Assembly: GCF_004342485.1 (NCBI RefSeq)
Contig: NZ_SMBU01000008.1
Span: 62,001-126,000 of the forward strand
Reading direction: 5' to 3'
Length of the DNA stretch: 64,000 nt
Source: Roseateles saccharophilus
Lineage (GTDB): Bacteria > Pseudomonadota > Gammaproteobacteria > Burkholderiales > Burkholderiaceae_C
Within the stretch, counting starts at the first letter, position 1. Each line of letters opens with the position of its first letter. The notes under the pieces are model-generated. The model did no database searches. It was not told the origin of the DNA and saw nothing but the letters and a program-made list of their open reading frames with translations. Positions 41,031-51,470 of this stretch are shown here, piece after piece. Both the position numbers and the translations under genes were made by a program.

Positions 41031-41525
41031 ATGCCTCCTCGTTCCTCTTCCTCCTCTTCCGGCCTGACCGCCTGGCTGCTGATCGCCGCCGTCATCGTGC
41101 TGGCCGACCAGTTCACCAAGATCCTCATCGTCGGCAGCTTCCAGCTGGGTGAGTCCCACCCCGTCACCAGCTTCTTCAACCTGGTGCGCGCCCACAACTT
41201 CGGCGCCGCCTTCAGCTTCCTGCACGGCGCGTCGGGCTGGCAGCGCTGGTTCTTCCTCGGCCTGGGCCTGGCCGCCGCCGCCTTCATCGTCTGGATGCTG
41301 CGCCGCCACGGCCACCAGAAGCTGTTCGCCTGGGCGCTGACGCTGATCCTCGGCGGCGCCCTGGGCAATGTCATCGACCGCGCCATCCACGGCTATGTCG
41401 TCGACTTCATCCAGGTTCATGCGGGTGGCTGGTATTTCCCCGCCTTCAACGTCGCAGACAGTGCGATCACCATCGGCGCCATCCTGTTGATCCTGGATGA
41501 ACTGCGCCGTGTCCGACGCACCTGA
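41031..41525 (+). CDS. lspA: Lipoprotein signal peptidase (signal peptidase II)
   Basis: 164 residues with four helices. The catalytic Asp pair is in [15 protein letters not shown] and [32 protein letters not shown] is also conserved. It removes signal peptides from prolipoproteins, such as the lipobox peroxidase at 258. A Ser-rich N-terminus follows the ATG at 41031. It overlaps the next gene by 29 bases. Confidence 0.94.
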   Translation: MPPRSSSSSSGLTAWLLIAAVIVLADQFTKILIVGSFQLGESHPVTSFFNLVRAHNFGAAFSFLHGASGWQRWFFLGLGLAAAAFIVWMLRRHGHQKLFAWALTLILGGALGNVIDRAIHGYVVDFIQVHAGGWYFPAFNVADSAITIGAILLILDELRRVRRT

Positions 41526-42321
41526 ACCTCCCCCACCCGGCTACATCCCCTACGTTCCCGAGCCCGCCGTCGAGCTCGGCCCGCCGCTGCAGCGCCTGCC
41601 GCTGTCGGCGCCGCTGCACTGGCTGCAGCTGGGCTGGGCCGACCTGAGGCGCGCGCCCGCCATCGGCGGCTTCTTCGGCGCCTGCTTCGCGCTGATGGGC
41701 CTGGCGGTGCTGATGGTGTTCCGCCACGCACCCATCTACACGCTGGCCCTGTGCGCCGGCTTCCTGCTGCTGGGCCCGCTGCTGTGCCTGGGCCTCTACC
41801 AGGTCAGCCGGTGCCTGGAGCGCGGCGAGGCGCCGCGCATCGAGGATGCCCTCGGCGCCTGGCTGCCCAATGTCCGGCAGATCGCGATCTTCGGCTTCGT
41901 GCTGCTGATCCTGGAGATGCTCTGGGGCCGCGCGGCCCTGGTCGTCTTCGCGGTCAGCTTCAACGGCATGCCGGATTTCGCCGGCTCGGTGTCCAGGCTG
42001 CTGAGCGCCGACCACCTCGGCTTCATCGTGGCCTATCTGGCCGTCGGCGCGGTCTTCGCCGGCATGATCTTCGCGGTCAGCGTCGTCGCCATGCCCCTGC
42101 TGCTGGACCGCGACACCGATGCCGTCACCGCCGGCCTGGCCAGCCTCAAGCTCTGCCTGACCCAGCCCGCCGTCATGCTGTTCTGGGGCCTCGTCGTGAC
42201 GACGCTGGCCGTGCTGGCCATGCTGCCCTATTTCGCCGGCCTGCTCGTCGTCGGCCCCTGGCTGGGCCATGCCAGCTGGCATGCCTACCGGGCGGCCCTG
42301 GGCCCGCCGAGCACCGTATAG
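41497..42321 (+). CDS. DUF2189-family integral membrane protein
   Basis: 274 residues with about six helices between 50 and 265. [20 protein letters not shown] and [16 protein letters not shown] are characteristic of DUF2189 proteins. No function is known. The ATG at 41497 lies within lspA. A GTG at 41509 ([12 protein letters not shown]) is an alternative, and the Pro-rich N-terminus is seen in relatives. Confidence 0.8.
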   Translation: MNCAVSDAPEPPPPGYIPYVPEPAVELGPPLQRLPLSAPLHWLQLGWADLRRAPAIGGFFGACFALMGLAVLMVFRHAPIYTLALCAGFLLLGPLLCLGLYQVSRCLERGEAPRIEDALGAWLPNVRQIAIFGFVLLILEMLWGRAALVVFAVSFNGMPDFAGSVSRLLSADHLGFIVAYLAVGAVFAGMIFAVSVVAMPLLLDRDTDAVTAGLASLKLCLTQPAVMLFWGLVVTTLAVLAMLPYFAGLLVVGPWLGHASWHAYRAALGPPSTV

Positions 42322-42354
42322 CGAAGTAGTTCACGCGAGAGTCTGTGTCCAAAG

Positions 42355-43851
<1,497 letters not shown>

Positions 43852-43866
43852 GCCCCGGAATCCGCT

Positions 43867-44856
43867 TCAGGGCAGCAGCACGGCGCTGCCGGTGATCGCC
43901 CGCGCCTCCAGGTCGCGGTGGGCCTCGGCCACGTCGGCCAGCGGATAGCGCCTGTCGATGCGGATCCTGATCTTCCCGCTGCCGACCATGCTGAACAGGT
44001 CGTCGCCCATCTCCTGCGTCGCTTCGCGCGTGGCGATGTGCGAGAACAGCGTAGGCCGCGTCACATAGACCGAGCCCTTGGCGGACAGCGTGCCGATGTT
44101 GATGGGCGGCACCGGCCCCGAGGCGCCGCCGAAGCTGGCCAGCAGGCCGAAGGGCGCCAGGCTGTTCAGCGAGCCCTCCCAGGTGTCGGCGCCGACCGAG
44201 TCGTAGACCACCTTCACGCCGCGGCCACCGGTGATCTCGCGCACCTTGGCGGCGAAGTCCACATCGCGGCGGTAGTTGATGACATGGGCCGCGCCGTTCT
44301 CCAGCGCGAGCCGGCATTTCTCGTCGCTGCCCGCCGTGCCGATGAGCTGCAGGCCCAGCGCCCGCGCCCACTGGCAGGCGATCAGGCCCACGCCACCGGC
44401 CGCCGCGTGGAAGAGCACGAAGTCGCCCGCCTGCAGACCGCCCTGCGGCAAGGTTCGGCGCAGCAGGTATTGCACCGTCAGGCCCTTGAGCATCATGGCC
44501 GCGCCGGTCTCGAAGTCGATGGCCTCGGGCAGCTTCAGCACGCACTTGGCCGGCATCACGCGCGCCGTCGCATAGGCGCCCGGCGGCTGGCTGGCGTAGG
44601 CCGCGCGGTCGCCCACCCGCAGGTGCGTGACGCCCTCGCCCACCGCCTCCACGACACCGGCGCCCTCCATGCCCAGCCGGGCAGGCAGCGGCAGCGGATA
44701 GGCGCCGTTGCGGTGGTAGACGTCGATGTAGTTCAGCCCGCAGGCGTGGTGCCGGATGCGGATCTCGTCCGGCCCGGGCGCGCCCACCTCCAGATCCACC
44801 AGCTTCAGTTGCTCCGGGCCACCCGGAGCCTCGATGACGACGGCCTTTTCCTTCAT
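43867..44856 (-). CDS. qor: Quinone oxidoreductase (zeta-crystallin-like, NADPH)
   Basis: 329 residues, zinc-independent MDR family. HHACGLNYIDVYHRNGAYP, HAAAGGVGLIACQWARALG (nucleotide-binding loop) and VYDSVGADTWEGSL match Qor-type enzymes. It reduces quinones or enones with NADPH in the cytoplasm. The start ATG at 44856 has a clear AAGGAGAG ribosome site. It is convergent with the kinase gene and divergent from the exporter gene. Confidence 0.88.
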   Translation of the reverse strand: MKEKAVVIEAPGGPEQLKLVDLEVGAPGPDEIRIRHHACGLNYIDVYHRNGAYPLPLPARLGMEGAGVVEAVGEGVTHLRVGDRAAYASQPPGAYATARVMPAKCVLKLPEAIDFETGAAMMLKGLTVQYLLRRTLPQGGLQAGDFVLFHAAAGGVGLIACQWARALGLQLIGTAGSDEKCRLALENGAAHVINYRRDVDFAAKVREITGGRGVKVVYDSVGADTWEGSLNSLAPFGLLASFGGASGPVPPINIGTLSAKGSVYVTRPTLFSHIATREATQEMGDDLFSMVGSGKIRIRIDRRYPLADVAEAHRDLEARAITGSAVLLP

Positions 44857-44897
44857 CTGTCTCTCCTTGTCGAGTTGTCGGCTATCGTGCCAGCCCT

Positions 44898-45821
44898 TTG
44901 TCCACTGCGTCGCCCCTTTTGAAGCTGACCCCACGCCTCGCTCTGCTGTTGACGCTGCCGCCGCTGTTCTGGGCCGGCAATGCCGTCGTCGGCCGCGTGG
45001 TGCGCGACGCCATCCCGCCGCTGACGCTGAACGCGCTGCGCTGGCTGCTGGCACTGCTGCTGCTCGCGCCGCTGGCCTGGCCGCTGCTGGCCAGGCCGGG
45101 CCCGGCCCTCGCGCGCTGGCGCGGCCTGGCCTGGCTGGGCTTTCTCGGCATGGGTTGCTACAACGCGCTGCAATACCTGGCCCTGCATACCTCCTCGCCG
45201 CTGAACGTGACGCTGATCACCGCCAGCATGCCGGTGTGGATGCTCGGCGTGGGCGCCCTCGCCTATGGCGTGAAGCCGACGCGGCGCCAGCTCGCCGGCG
45301 CTGGCCTGTCGCTGCTGGGCGTGGCCCTGGTCATCGCGCGCGGCGAGCCCGCGGCCCTGCTGGAGGTGCGCTTCGTGCCGGGCGATCTGCTGATGCTGCT
45401 GGCCATCTTCACCTGGGCCGTCTACTCGTGGATGCTTGCGCGGCCCGCCCGGGGCCTGAGGCCCGGCGAGAAGCCCGACTGGAACTGGGCCGAGGCGCTG
45501 ATGGCCCAGCTGATGTTCGGCGTCGTCTTCTCGGGCCTGTCGGCCGGCGTCGAGCAGGTCGTCGCGCCGGCGGCCATCCATTGGAGCCCGGCCCTTGTCG
45601 CGGCGCTGTTCTACGTCGCCATCGGGCCGTCGCTGATCGCCTACCGCTGCTGGGGCCTGGGCGTGGCCGAGGCGGGGCCGGCGCTGGCCGGCTTCTTCGT
45701 CAACCTGACGCCGGTGTTCGCGGCCGTCATCTCGGCGGCCCTGCTCGGCACGGCGCCGGCCTGGTACCACGGCGCGGCCTTCGTGCTGATCGCGGCCGGT
45801 ATTCTCGTGTCCTCGCGCTGA
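44898..45821 (+). CDS. EamA/DMT family transporter
   Basis: 307 residues with ten helices in two EamA halves (LFWAGNAVVGRVVRDAIPP in the first, FTWAVYSWMLARPARG in the second). The substrate is unknown; family members export amino acids or metabolites. No ATG opens the frame: a TTG at 44898 or 44919 is the likely start, so the N-terminus is uncertain. The stop overlaps the next ATG (TGATG). Confidence 0.82.
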   Translation: MSTASPLLKLTPRLALLLTLPPLFWAGNAVVGRVVRDAIPPLTLNALRWLLALLLLAPLAWPLLARPGPALARWRGLAWLGFLGMGCYNALQYLALHTSSPLNVTLITASMPVWMLGVGALAYGVKPTRRQLAGAGLSLLGVALVIARGEPAALLEVRFVPGDLLMLLAIFTWAVYSWMLARPARGLRPGEKPDWNWAEALMAQLMFGVVFSGLSAGVEQVVAPAAIHWSPALVAALFYVAIGPSLIAYRCWGLGVAEAGPALAGFFVNLTPVFAAVISAALLGTAPAWYHGAAFVLIAAGILVSSR

Positions 45822-46411
45822 TGCAGATCGTCCACGCCGACGAGCGCATCGTCGTCATCGCCAAGCCCGCCGGCCTGCTCAGCGTGCCCGGCCGCACCGA
45901 GCCCGACTGCGCCGCCGCCCGCGTGCAAGCCCGCTACCCCGACGCGCTGATCGTGCACCGGCTCGACCAGGCGACGTCCGGCCTGCTGTTGTTCGCACGC
46001 GGCGCCCAGGCCCAGCGCGAGCTCAGCGCCGACTTCGCCGAACGCCGCGTCGGCAAGCTCTACGTCGCCATCGTCGAAGGCCTTCTCGAAGGCGCAGGCC
46101 TGATCGACCTGCCGCTGGCCGCCGACTGGCCCAACCGCCCGCGCCAGCAGGTCGACCTGCTGCGCGGCAAGCCCTCGCAGACGCGCTGGCGCGCGCTGTC
46201 GCACGAGGGCGGCCACACCCGTGTCGCGCTGGAGCCGCTGACCGGCCGCAGCCACCAGCTGCGCGTGCACCTCGCCCATCTCGGCCATGCCATCCTCGGC
46301 GATACCCTCTACGCACCGCCCGATGCCGCCGCCGCCAGCCCGCGCCTGCTGCTGCACGCGAGCGAGCTGCAAGTGGCCGGCCACCACTTCCTCTGCCCCC
46401 CGGAGTTCTGA
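45821..46411 (+). CDS. RluA-family pseudouridine synthase (short form)
   Basis: 196 residues, catalytic domain only without an S4 domain. VIAKPAGLLSVPGR, the active-site IVHRLDQATSGLLLFAR (catalytic Asp) and LEPLTGRSHQLRVHL are intact. Members of this size modify 23S rRNA or tRNA (RluA- or TruC-like). It is coupled to the transporter gene upstream, and the next gene starts directly after the stop. Confidence 0.85.
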   Translation: MQIVHADERIVVIAKPAGLLSVPGRTEPDCAAARVQARYPDALIVHRLDQATSGLLLFARGAQAQRELSADFAERRVGKLYVAIVEGLLEGAGLIDLPLAADWPNRPRQQVDLLRGKPSQTRWRALSHEGGHTRVALEPLTGRSHQLRVHLAHLGHAILGDTLYAPPDAAAASPRLLLHASELQVAGHHFLCPPEF

Positions 46412-47116
46412 ATGCATCTCTACATCGTCACCGGCAGCTCCCGCGGCCTGGGTGCCGCCCTCGCGCGGCAGCTGAGCCAGCCCGGCAACGTCGTCATCGG
46501 CATCGCGCGCGGGGCCGACCCGACCCTGCAGGCCGAGCAATGGGCATTGGACCTGGCCGATCCCTTGCCCGCCGCCGAGCGCCTGCAGGCCTGGCTGCGT
46601 GCCAGCAAGGGCTGGGACAGCGCCACCCTGGTCAACAACGCCGCCCTGCTCAGCGAGCCCGGCCCGCTGGCCGCCAGCGACCTTGCCGGCCTGTCTGCCG
46701 CGCTGCGCGTAGGGCTGGAGGCGCCGGTGCTGCTGAGCCGCGTCTTTCTCGCCGAGACCGCCGGCGTGCCGCGCCGGCGCCTCCTCAACATCTCCTCCGG
46801 CCTGGGCCGCCGTGCGATGGCCGGCAGCGCGGCCTATTGCGCCGTCAAGGCCGGGTTGGACCATCTCAGCCGCGCGCTGGCGCTGGAAGCGCCCGATGTC
46901 GGCGTCGTGTCGCTGGCGCCCGGCGTCATCGACACCGACATGCAGGTCCAGCTGCGCGGCGCCGACCCGGCCCGCTTCCCCGAACAGGCGCGCTTCCAGG
47001 GCCTGAGGGACGGCGGCCAGCTGCAGACGGCCGAAGCCACGGCGGCAACCGTGCTGCGCTACTTGGCTCGCCCCGACTTCGGCCGCGACGTCATCGCCGA
47101 CGTCCGCGACATCTGA
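46412..47116 (+). CDS. Short-chain dehydrogenase/reductase
   Basis: 234 residues. The NAD(P)-binding TGSSRGLGAAL is at about 7-17; VNNAAL, the catalytic Ser in NISSGLG and YCAVKAG (Tyr/Lys) complete the SDR active site. The substrate is unknown; the short length and sequence recall sepiapterin-reductase-like SDRs. It begins immediately after the preceding stop. Confidence 0.85.
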   Translation: MHLYIVTGSSRGLGAALARQLSQPGNVVIGIARGADPTLQAEQWALDLADPLPAAERLQAWLRASKGWDSATLVNNAALLSEPGPLAASDLAGLSAALRVGLEAPVLLSRVFLAETAGVPRRRLLNISSGLGRRAMAGSAAYCAVKAGLDHLSRALALEAPDVGVVSLAPGVIDTDMQVQLRGADPARFPEQARFQGLRDGGQLQTAEATAATVLRYLARPDFGRDVIADVRDI

Positions 47117-47125
47117 CGCAGGCCG

Positions 47126-47647
47126 TCAGGCCGCGGGGCGCGCATAGCCGAGCGGCGCCGGCCAGGTCGCGGCGGTCGGCAGCTGGCCCGGCCTTTGCGC
47201 AGCCCACTGCCACGCCGTGATCCAGCCGGCATGCCCCACGGCCAGCGCGCATGGCGGCTGCCAGGACGATGCCCGCCGCAGCAGCGCAGCCAGCGACTCG
47301 CCGCCGTCGAAATCGAAGCCGCAGAAATCCTGCATCCAGCGCTCGAACTCGGCGGTGGGGATGTCCGCCCAGGGCCTGCCGTCCCAGGCCCCGAAATCGG
47401 TCTCGGCCAGCGCCGCATCCACCCGCCAGCGAAAGCCCCAGTGCCGCAGCCAGCGGCCCACGTCCGCGGCGCGGGCCAGCGGTGACGTGACGACCTCGCG
47501 CGGCAGGCCGTGGCGGCGCGCATGGGCGCGGATGCGGTGGGCCAGGCGCTTGGCCTTGCGCGGGTCGACGGCCAGGTCCGTGCGGCCACCGATGCAGCGC
47601 GCCGCCGCGCCGCACGGCCTGGGGTGGCGCCAGATCGTGAAGGCCAC
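47126..47647 (-). CDS. cobC: Histidine phosphatase, probable alpha-ribazole phosphatase (CobC)
   Basis: 173 residues. The active-site His is in TIWRHPRP (a P replaces the usual G of RHG). DFGAWDGRPWADIP supplies the Glu/Asp region, and VGHAGWI supplies the second His. It would dephosphorylate alpha-ribazole phosphate or adenosylcobalamin phosphate. The GTG at 47647 is preferred because it starts two bases after the cobS stop; the frame is open further upstream but only as shadow of cobS. Confidence 0.75.
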   Translation of the reverse strand: MAFTIWRHPRPCGAAARCIGGRTDLAVDPRKAKRLAHRIRAHARRHGLPREVVTSPLARAADVGRWLRHWGFRWRVDAALAETDFGAWDGRPWADIPTAEFERWMQDFCGFDFDGGESLAALLRRASSWQPPCALAVGHAGWITAWQWAAQRPGQLPTAATWPAPLGYARPAA

Positions 47648-47649
47648 CG

Positions 47650-48411
47650 TCAGAACGAGGCCGTGAAGGCCAGCAGCACGGCAATCTCGGCGAGCTGCTC
47701 GGTCGCGCCCAGGCCGTCGCCGGTATAGCCGCCCAGGCGCCGCTTCAGCCACCGCTGCATCGCCCAGGCGACGGCCGCCGTCGCGGCAAATGCCAGCAGC
47801 AGGTGCGCCGGCTGGATGCCCAGCAAGCCCAGCGCCAACGCGAGCAGACCGCACCAAGCCAGCGCGATGCCGAAGTTGCGCGGTGCCACGGCCAGGGCCA
47901 GTGGCTTGGCCTTGGCATGGTCCGCGTCGCCGCCGTAGGGCAGGCTGACCATTACGCCGACTGCCGCCGCGCGCGCGAAGGCATGGCTGGCCAGCAGCGC
48001 GGCCACGGCGCCCGGCAGCGGCCGCGCTGCCAGCACGGCCAGCAGGGCCGCGCGCAGCAGCAGGCTCAGACCCAGGGCCAGCGCGCCATAGCTGCCGATG
48101 CGCGAGTCCTTCATGATGGCCAAGGCCTTGTCGCGCGGCACGACACCGCCCAGCGCATCGAAGGTATCGGCCAGGCCGTCCTCATGGAAGCCACCGGTCA
48201 GGGCCACGGTCGCGGCCAGCGCGAGCACGGCGGCGATCCAGGCCGGCCAGAGCAGCGCGGCGCCCGCCAGCACGACCGCGCCGATCGCACCGACGACCAT
48301 GCCGACCCCCGGGAAGTGCCGCACGCAGTCGTTCAGCCAGGCCGGCTCGAAGCGGCTCAGCCGCACCGGCAGCCGGGTCAGGAATTGCAGTGCGACGAGA
48401 AAAAGTCGCAC
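47650..48411 (-). CDS. cobS: Adenosylcobinamide-GDP ribazoletransferase (cobalamin synthase)
   Basis: 253 residues, a polytopic membrane enzyme joining adenosylcobinamide-GDP to alpha-ribazole in the last step of cobalamin assembly. GGFHEDGLADTFDALGG and MKDSRIGSYGALAL are the conserved cytoplasmic loops. It lies directly between cobT and cobC on the minus strand, with gaps of four and two bases, so the three are one operon. Confidence 0.92.
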   Translation of the reverse strand: MRLFLVALQFLTRLPVRLSRFEPAWLNDCVRHFPGVGMVVGAIGAVVLAGAALLWPAWIAAVLALAATVALTGGFHEDGLADTFDALGGVVPRDKALAIMKDSRIGSYGALALGLSLLLRAALLAVLAARPLPGAVAALLASHAFARAAAVGVMVSLPYGGDADHAKAKPLALAVAPRNFGIALAWCGLLALALGLLGIQPAHLLLAFAATAAVAWAMQRWLKRRLGGYTGDGLGATEQLAEIAVLLAFTASF

Positions 48412-48415
48412 GGGC

Positions 48416-49441
48416 CTACTCGCGGTTGCTGACCCCGGCGCTCTCGAAGCTGGCCATGTCGGCGAGCAGCGCGCAGGCGGCCGTCAGCAACGGCCAAGCC
48501 AGGGCCGCACCGCTGCCCTCGCCCAGGCGCAGGTCCAGTTCCAGCAGCGGGCGCGCAGCGAGCTGCTGCAGCCAGCGCGCATGCGGCCCCTCGGCCGAGC
48601 GGTGGGCGAACACGCAGGCCGCCAGCAGGCCCGGGCGCAGGGCCTCGGCCAACGCGACGGCGGCCGTCGTGATGAAGCCGTCGACGAGCACGACGCGCCG
48701 GCTCGCGGCGGCGGCGATGACACTGCCGGCCATCGTCAGGATCTCGAAGCCGCCCAGGGCCGCGGCGATCTGCAGCGGCGTCTGCGCGGCGGCATTAGCG
48801 GCCAGGGCCTCAACGAGCACGGCGAGCTTGCGCGCCACGCCCGCGTCGTCCAGACCGGTGCCGCGACCGACGCAATCGGCCAGCGGCAAGCCGGTCAGGC
48901 GCGCCATCAGCAGGCTGGCAGACGAGGTGTTGCCGATGCCCATCTCGCCCAGCAGCAGCGCGTTGCCGGGCAGGCGCTCGACCAGGGCCATGCCGTTGCG
49001 CAGCGCGCGCTCGGCCTGCTCGATGGACATGGCCGGGCCGGCTGCCGCGTCGGCCGTGCCGGCCGCGATGCGCAGATCGACGGCGCCCTCGGCCAGCGGC
49101 GCATCGACGCCGCAGTCCGCGATCGTCAGCGCCAGGCCCTGCTGGCGCGCCAGCACCGACACCGCCGCGCCGCCAGCCAGCATATTGGCCACCATCTGCG
49201 GCGTGACCTCGCGCGGATAGGCCGACACGCCGCGCCGTGACAGGCCGTGGTCGGCCGCGTAGACGACGAGCTGCGGCTGCTGCAGCTCCGGTCTCTCGAC
49301 GCCCTGGATCAGCGCCAGCTGCAGGGCCAGCGCCTCGATGCGGCCCAGCGCACCGAGCGGCTTGGTCTTGTGGTCGATGGCGTGCTGGACACGCGCGCTC
49401 AGGCTGGGCTCGGCCAGGGCCGGCAATTCAGGGAAGTTCAT
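48416..49441 (-). CDS. cobT: Nicotinate-nucleotide-dimethylbenzimidazole phosphoribosyltransferase
   Basis: 341 residues. DHKTKPLGALGRIE, YAADHGLSRRGVSAYP, LLGEMGIGNTSSAS and the catalytic-Glu segment LGEGSGAALAW are all present. It activates the lower ligand of cobalamin as alpha-ribazole phosphate. The ATG at 49441 (MNFPELP) is chosen; the open frame upstream runs into repeat DNA. No cobalamin riboswitch is evident upstream, where hairpin repeat copy B lies. Confidence 0.93.
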   Translation of the reverse strand: MNFPELPALAEPSLSARVQHAIDHKTKPLGALGRIEALALQLALIQGVERPELQQPQLVVYAADHGLSRRGVSAYPREVTPQMVANMLAGGAAVSVLARQQGLALTIADCGVDAPLAEGAVDLRIAAGTADAAAGPAMSIEQAERALRNGMALVERLPGNALLLGEMGIGNTSSASLLMARLTGLPLADCVGRGTGLDDAGVARKLAVLVEALAANAAAQTPLQIAAALGGFEILTMAGSVIAAAASRRVVLVDGFITTAAVALAEALRPGLLAACVFAHRSAEGPHARWLQQLAARPLLELDLRLGEGSGAALAWPLLTAACALLADMASFESAGVSNRE

Positions 49442-49474
49442 TCGGAGTACCAATGCAAGAAATCTGCAGGCCGA

Positions 49475-49556
49475 GCGCCGGGCCGCGCCCAAGCCGGCCC
49501 GCTCTGGCGACGTGCTTGCCGGCCAATCCGGCAAGCATCGCCGTCCCCTCGGGGGA
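49475..49556. repeat. Intergenic hairpin repeat, copy B
   Basis: About 82 bases matching 40204-40286. The central stem TGCTTGCCGG / CCGGCAAGCA (49513-49522 with 49528-49537, loop CCAAT) is perfect although its inner base pairs differ from copy A. It is followed by GTCCCC-TC-GGGGGAC. It occupies the gap between cobT and the CobD/CbiB-like gene. Confidence 0.8.
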
Positions 49557-49610
49557 CCGACCGGGCCCGCCTGCGTTCAGCACGGCGAGACTGGGCAAGG
49601 GGCTCCATGA

Positions 49611-50600
49611 CTAGCCGACGAGATTGGCCAGGGTCAGCAGCGCCAGCAGCAGCATCCACAGCACGACCGAGCGCCAGACCAGGCCGACGACGCTCTGCAG
49701 GTGGCCGAGCTGGGGGGGGGCACCGGACGTGGAGCCGGCGGCGCCGGTGGCCTCGGGCTCGGAGCCGGCGTCGAAGGTCTTGCTGCGGTCCGGCGTGATG
49801 CCGGGCGCCGCCGCACCGCCGAGCTGCAGGCCGACAGCCCCGGCGGCGGACGCGAGGATGATGCCCTCGTTGGGATGCAGCCACAGGCTGGCGTCGCGGC
49901 GCCAGCCGTTCACCGCCTCCTCGAAGTTGCCGACAATGGCGAAGCCCGTCGCCGTCAGCCTTGCGGGCAGGTGGTCGATCAGCGTGAAGGCCTGGCGCGA
50001 CAGCGCGAGCAGGCGCGGGTTGGTCGGCGCGTCCAGCGTGCGGCTCTTGAAGGCCCAGTAGCGGCTGGCGAACTCGGCCATGCGGTAGAGCACCGCGCCG
50101 GCCGGCCCCAGGCCGATGGTGGAGCAGACGATGAACCAGAAGAACACGCCGAAGACATGACGGTGCGCGGCGAGCAGGGAATGCTCGATGACGTGGCGGA
50201 TCAGCTCGGTGCGCGGCAGCTCGCTGGCGTCCAGGTGGCGCCACTCGGCCAGCAACTGGCGGGCCGTGTTGTCGTCGCCGCTCTCCAGCGCGTCGCGGAT
50301 GTCGGTGAAGTAGTGGCTGAATTGCCGGAAGCCCAGGGTCAGGTAGAGGATGAGGACATCCAGGCCAAGCGCCAGCAGCAGGCTGAAGTGGCGCAGGCCC
50401 CAGTAGAGCAGCGTGACGACGAGGCCGGGCACCAGCACGGTGATGGCCCAGACGATGGCGGCGTGGTGCTCGTCGCCGGCATCGAAATTGCGGCCCGTCC
50501 AGCGCACCCAGCCGATGACCGACTGGTGCACGCGGTTGCCATGCCTCAAGGGCTTGAGTTGCTCACACAACAGGGCCAACAGCACCGCGAAGAAATTCAT
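49611..50600 (-). CDS. CobD/CbiB family membrane protein
   Basis: 329 residues with helices near the N-terminus, at about 50-90, 145-175 and 305-329. WRHLDASELPRTELIRHVIE, FWFIVCSTIGLGPAGAVLYR and FKSRTLDAPTNPRLLA match the CbiB/CobD synthase family, which attaches aminopropanol to cobyric acid, though divergent forms of uncertain activity are common in Burkholderiales. A C9 tract (minus strand, 49712-49720) encodes GAPPQ just before the last helix and could make the C-terminus slippage-prone. Its position next to cobT supports a cobalamin role. Confidence 0.75.
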   Translation of the reverse strand: MNFFAVLLALLCEQLKPLRHGNRVHQSVIGWVRWTGRNFDAGDEHHAAIVWAITVLVPGLVVTLLYWGLRHFSLLLALGLDVLILYLTLGFRQFSHYFTDIRDALESGDDNTARQLLAEWRHLDASELPRTELIRHVIEHSLLAAHRHVFGVFFWFIVCSTIGLGPAGAVLYRMAEFASRYWAFKSRTLDAPTNPRLLALSRQAFTLIDHLPARLTATGFAIVGNFEEAVNGWRRDASLWLHPNEGIILASAAGAVGLQLGGAAAPGITPDRSKTFDAGSEPEATGAAGSTSGAPPQLGHLQSVVGLVWRSVVLWMLLLALLTLANLVG

Positions 50601-50623
50601 GGGCCGGGATGATAGTGGCGTGA

Positions 50624-51307
50624 TCAGCTGCTGCTGAGGAGTCGGTAGAGGTTGCGCAACATCGCGGCCGTCGCGCCCCAGATGAAGTACTCGCGCTCAG
50701 GCCCCTGCCAGGGCATAGACAGGAAGCGCCTCTCGTGGCCGCCGAACTCGAAACGGTGGTGCTGGTGGTGGGCGGGGTTCATCAGGAAGGCCAGCGGCAC
50801 CTCGAAGGCCTCGGCGACCTCGAAGTCGTCGAGCTGCAGCCTGAAGCCGGGCGCGACGAGGGCGACGACCGGCGTCACCTGGAAGGCCGTCACCGTCGCG
50901 TAGACGGGCAACTGGCCGATGACGTCGATGTAGTTGCGCGACAGGCCGATCTCCTCCTCTGTCTCGCGCAATGCGGTCGCGACAGGGCCGTCGTCCTCGG
51001 GCTCGACGCGGCCGCCGGGGAAGCTGATCTGGCCGGCGTGGTCGCGCAGATGGTCGGCGCGGCGGGTCAGCAGCAGGTTCAGACCGGCCTCGCGCTGCAC
51101 GAGCGGCACCAGCACGGCGGCCCCCGCGGGCTCGCGGTCGACGAACAGGCCGCCATCGCCGGCGAATTCGGGCGTCCAGAACGGCTGCGCCCGCAGCCGG
51201 GCACGGATGGCCTGCGGCGTCAGTGCCGAGGCCGGGACGGCGGGCAGATGGCTGTCGATGCTCGTGACCGGCGCGAGCTGGGGCTGGGTGATGACGGGAC
51301 GTTTCAT
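50624..51307 (-). CDS. Nudix hydrolase, CoA pyrophosphatase-like
   Basis: 227 residues. The Nudix box is GGRVEPEDDGPVATALRETE followed by EEIGL, preceded by LLLTRRADHLRDHAGQISFP, typical of the NUDT7/YeaB CoA pyrophosphatases. It would cleave CoA or acyl-CoA to phosphopantetheine and 3',5'-ADP. The ATG at 51307 (MKRPVITQ) is chosen because upstream sequence is the rplS terminator region. Confidence 0.86.
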   Translation of the reverse strand: MKRPVITQPQLAPVTSIDSHLPAVPASALTPQAIRARLRAQPFWTPEFAGDGGLFVDREPAGAAVLVPLVQREAGLNLLLTRRADHLRDHAGQISFPGGRVEPEDDGPVATALRETEEEIGLSRNYIDVIGQLPVYATVTAFQVTPVVALVAPGFRLQLDDFEVAEAFEVPLAFLMNPAHHQHHRFEFGGHERRFLSMPWQGPEREYFIWGATAAMLRNLYRLLSSS

Positions 51308-51311
51308 GCGC

Positions 51312-51352
51312 AAAAAGCAAAAGCCGCCGAGAGCGTAGCTCCAGGCGGCCTT
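51312..51352 (-). terminator. Terminator downstream of the rpsP-rplS operon
   Basis: On the minus strand GCCGCC (complement of 51344-51349) pairs with GGCGGC (complement of 51323-51328) and is followed by TTTTGCTTTTTG, a clear intrinsic terminator. It lies immediately before the Nudix start. Confidence 0.75.
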
Positions 51353-51470
51353 GGTTTGGACGGGGCAGCTTTTGGCTGCGTTCATGCCGCTGCGCGACAT
51401 GAACTCGCCCAAAACTCGCGGTGGACTGCTACGCAGCCCACAGTGGCCGAAGGCCACTTCTTCGCTTCGC

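Noticed and set aside
49442-49610. Cobalamin riboswitch upstream of cobT
   Set aside because: The region is occupied by the hairpin repeat, and I see no B12-box-like conserved segment; a covariance search would be needed to be certain.
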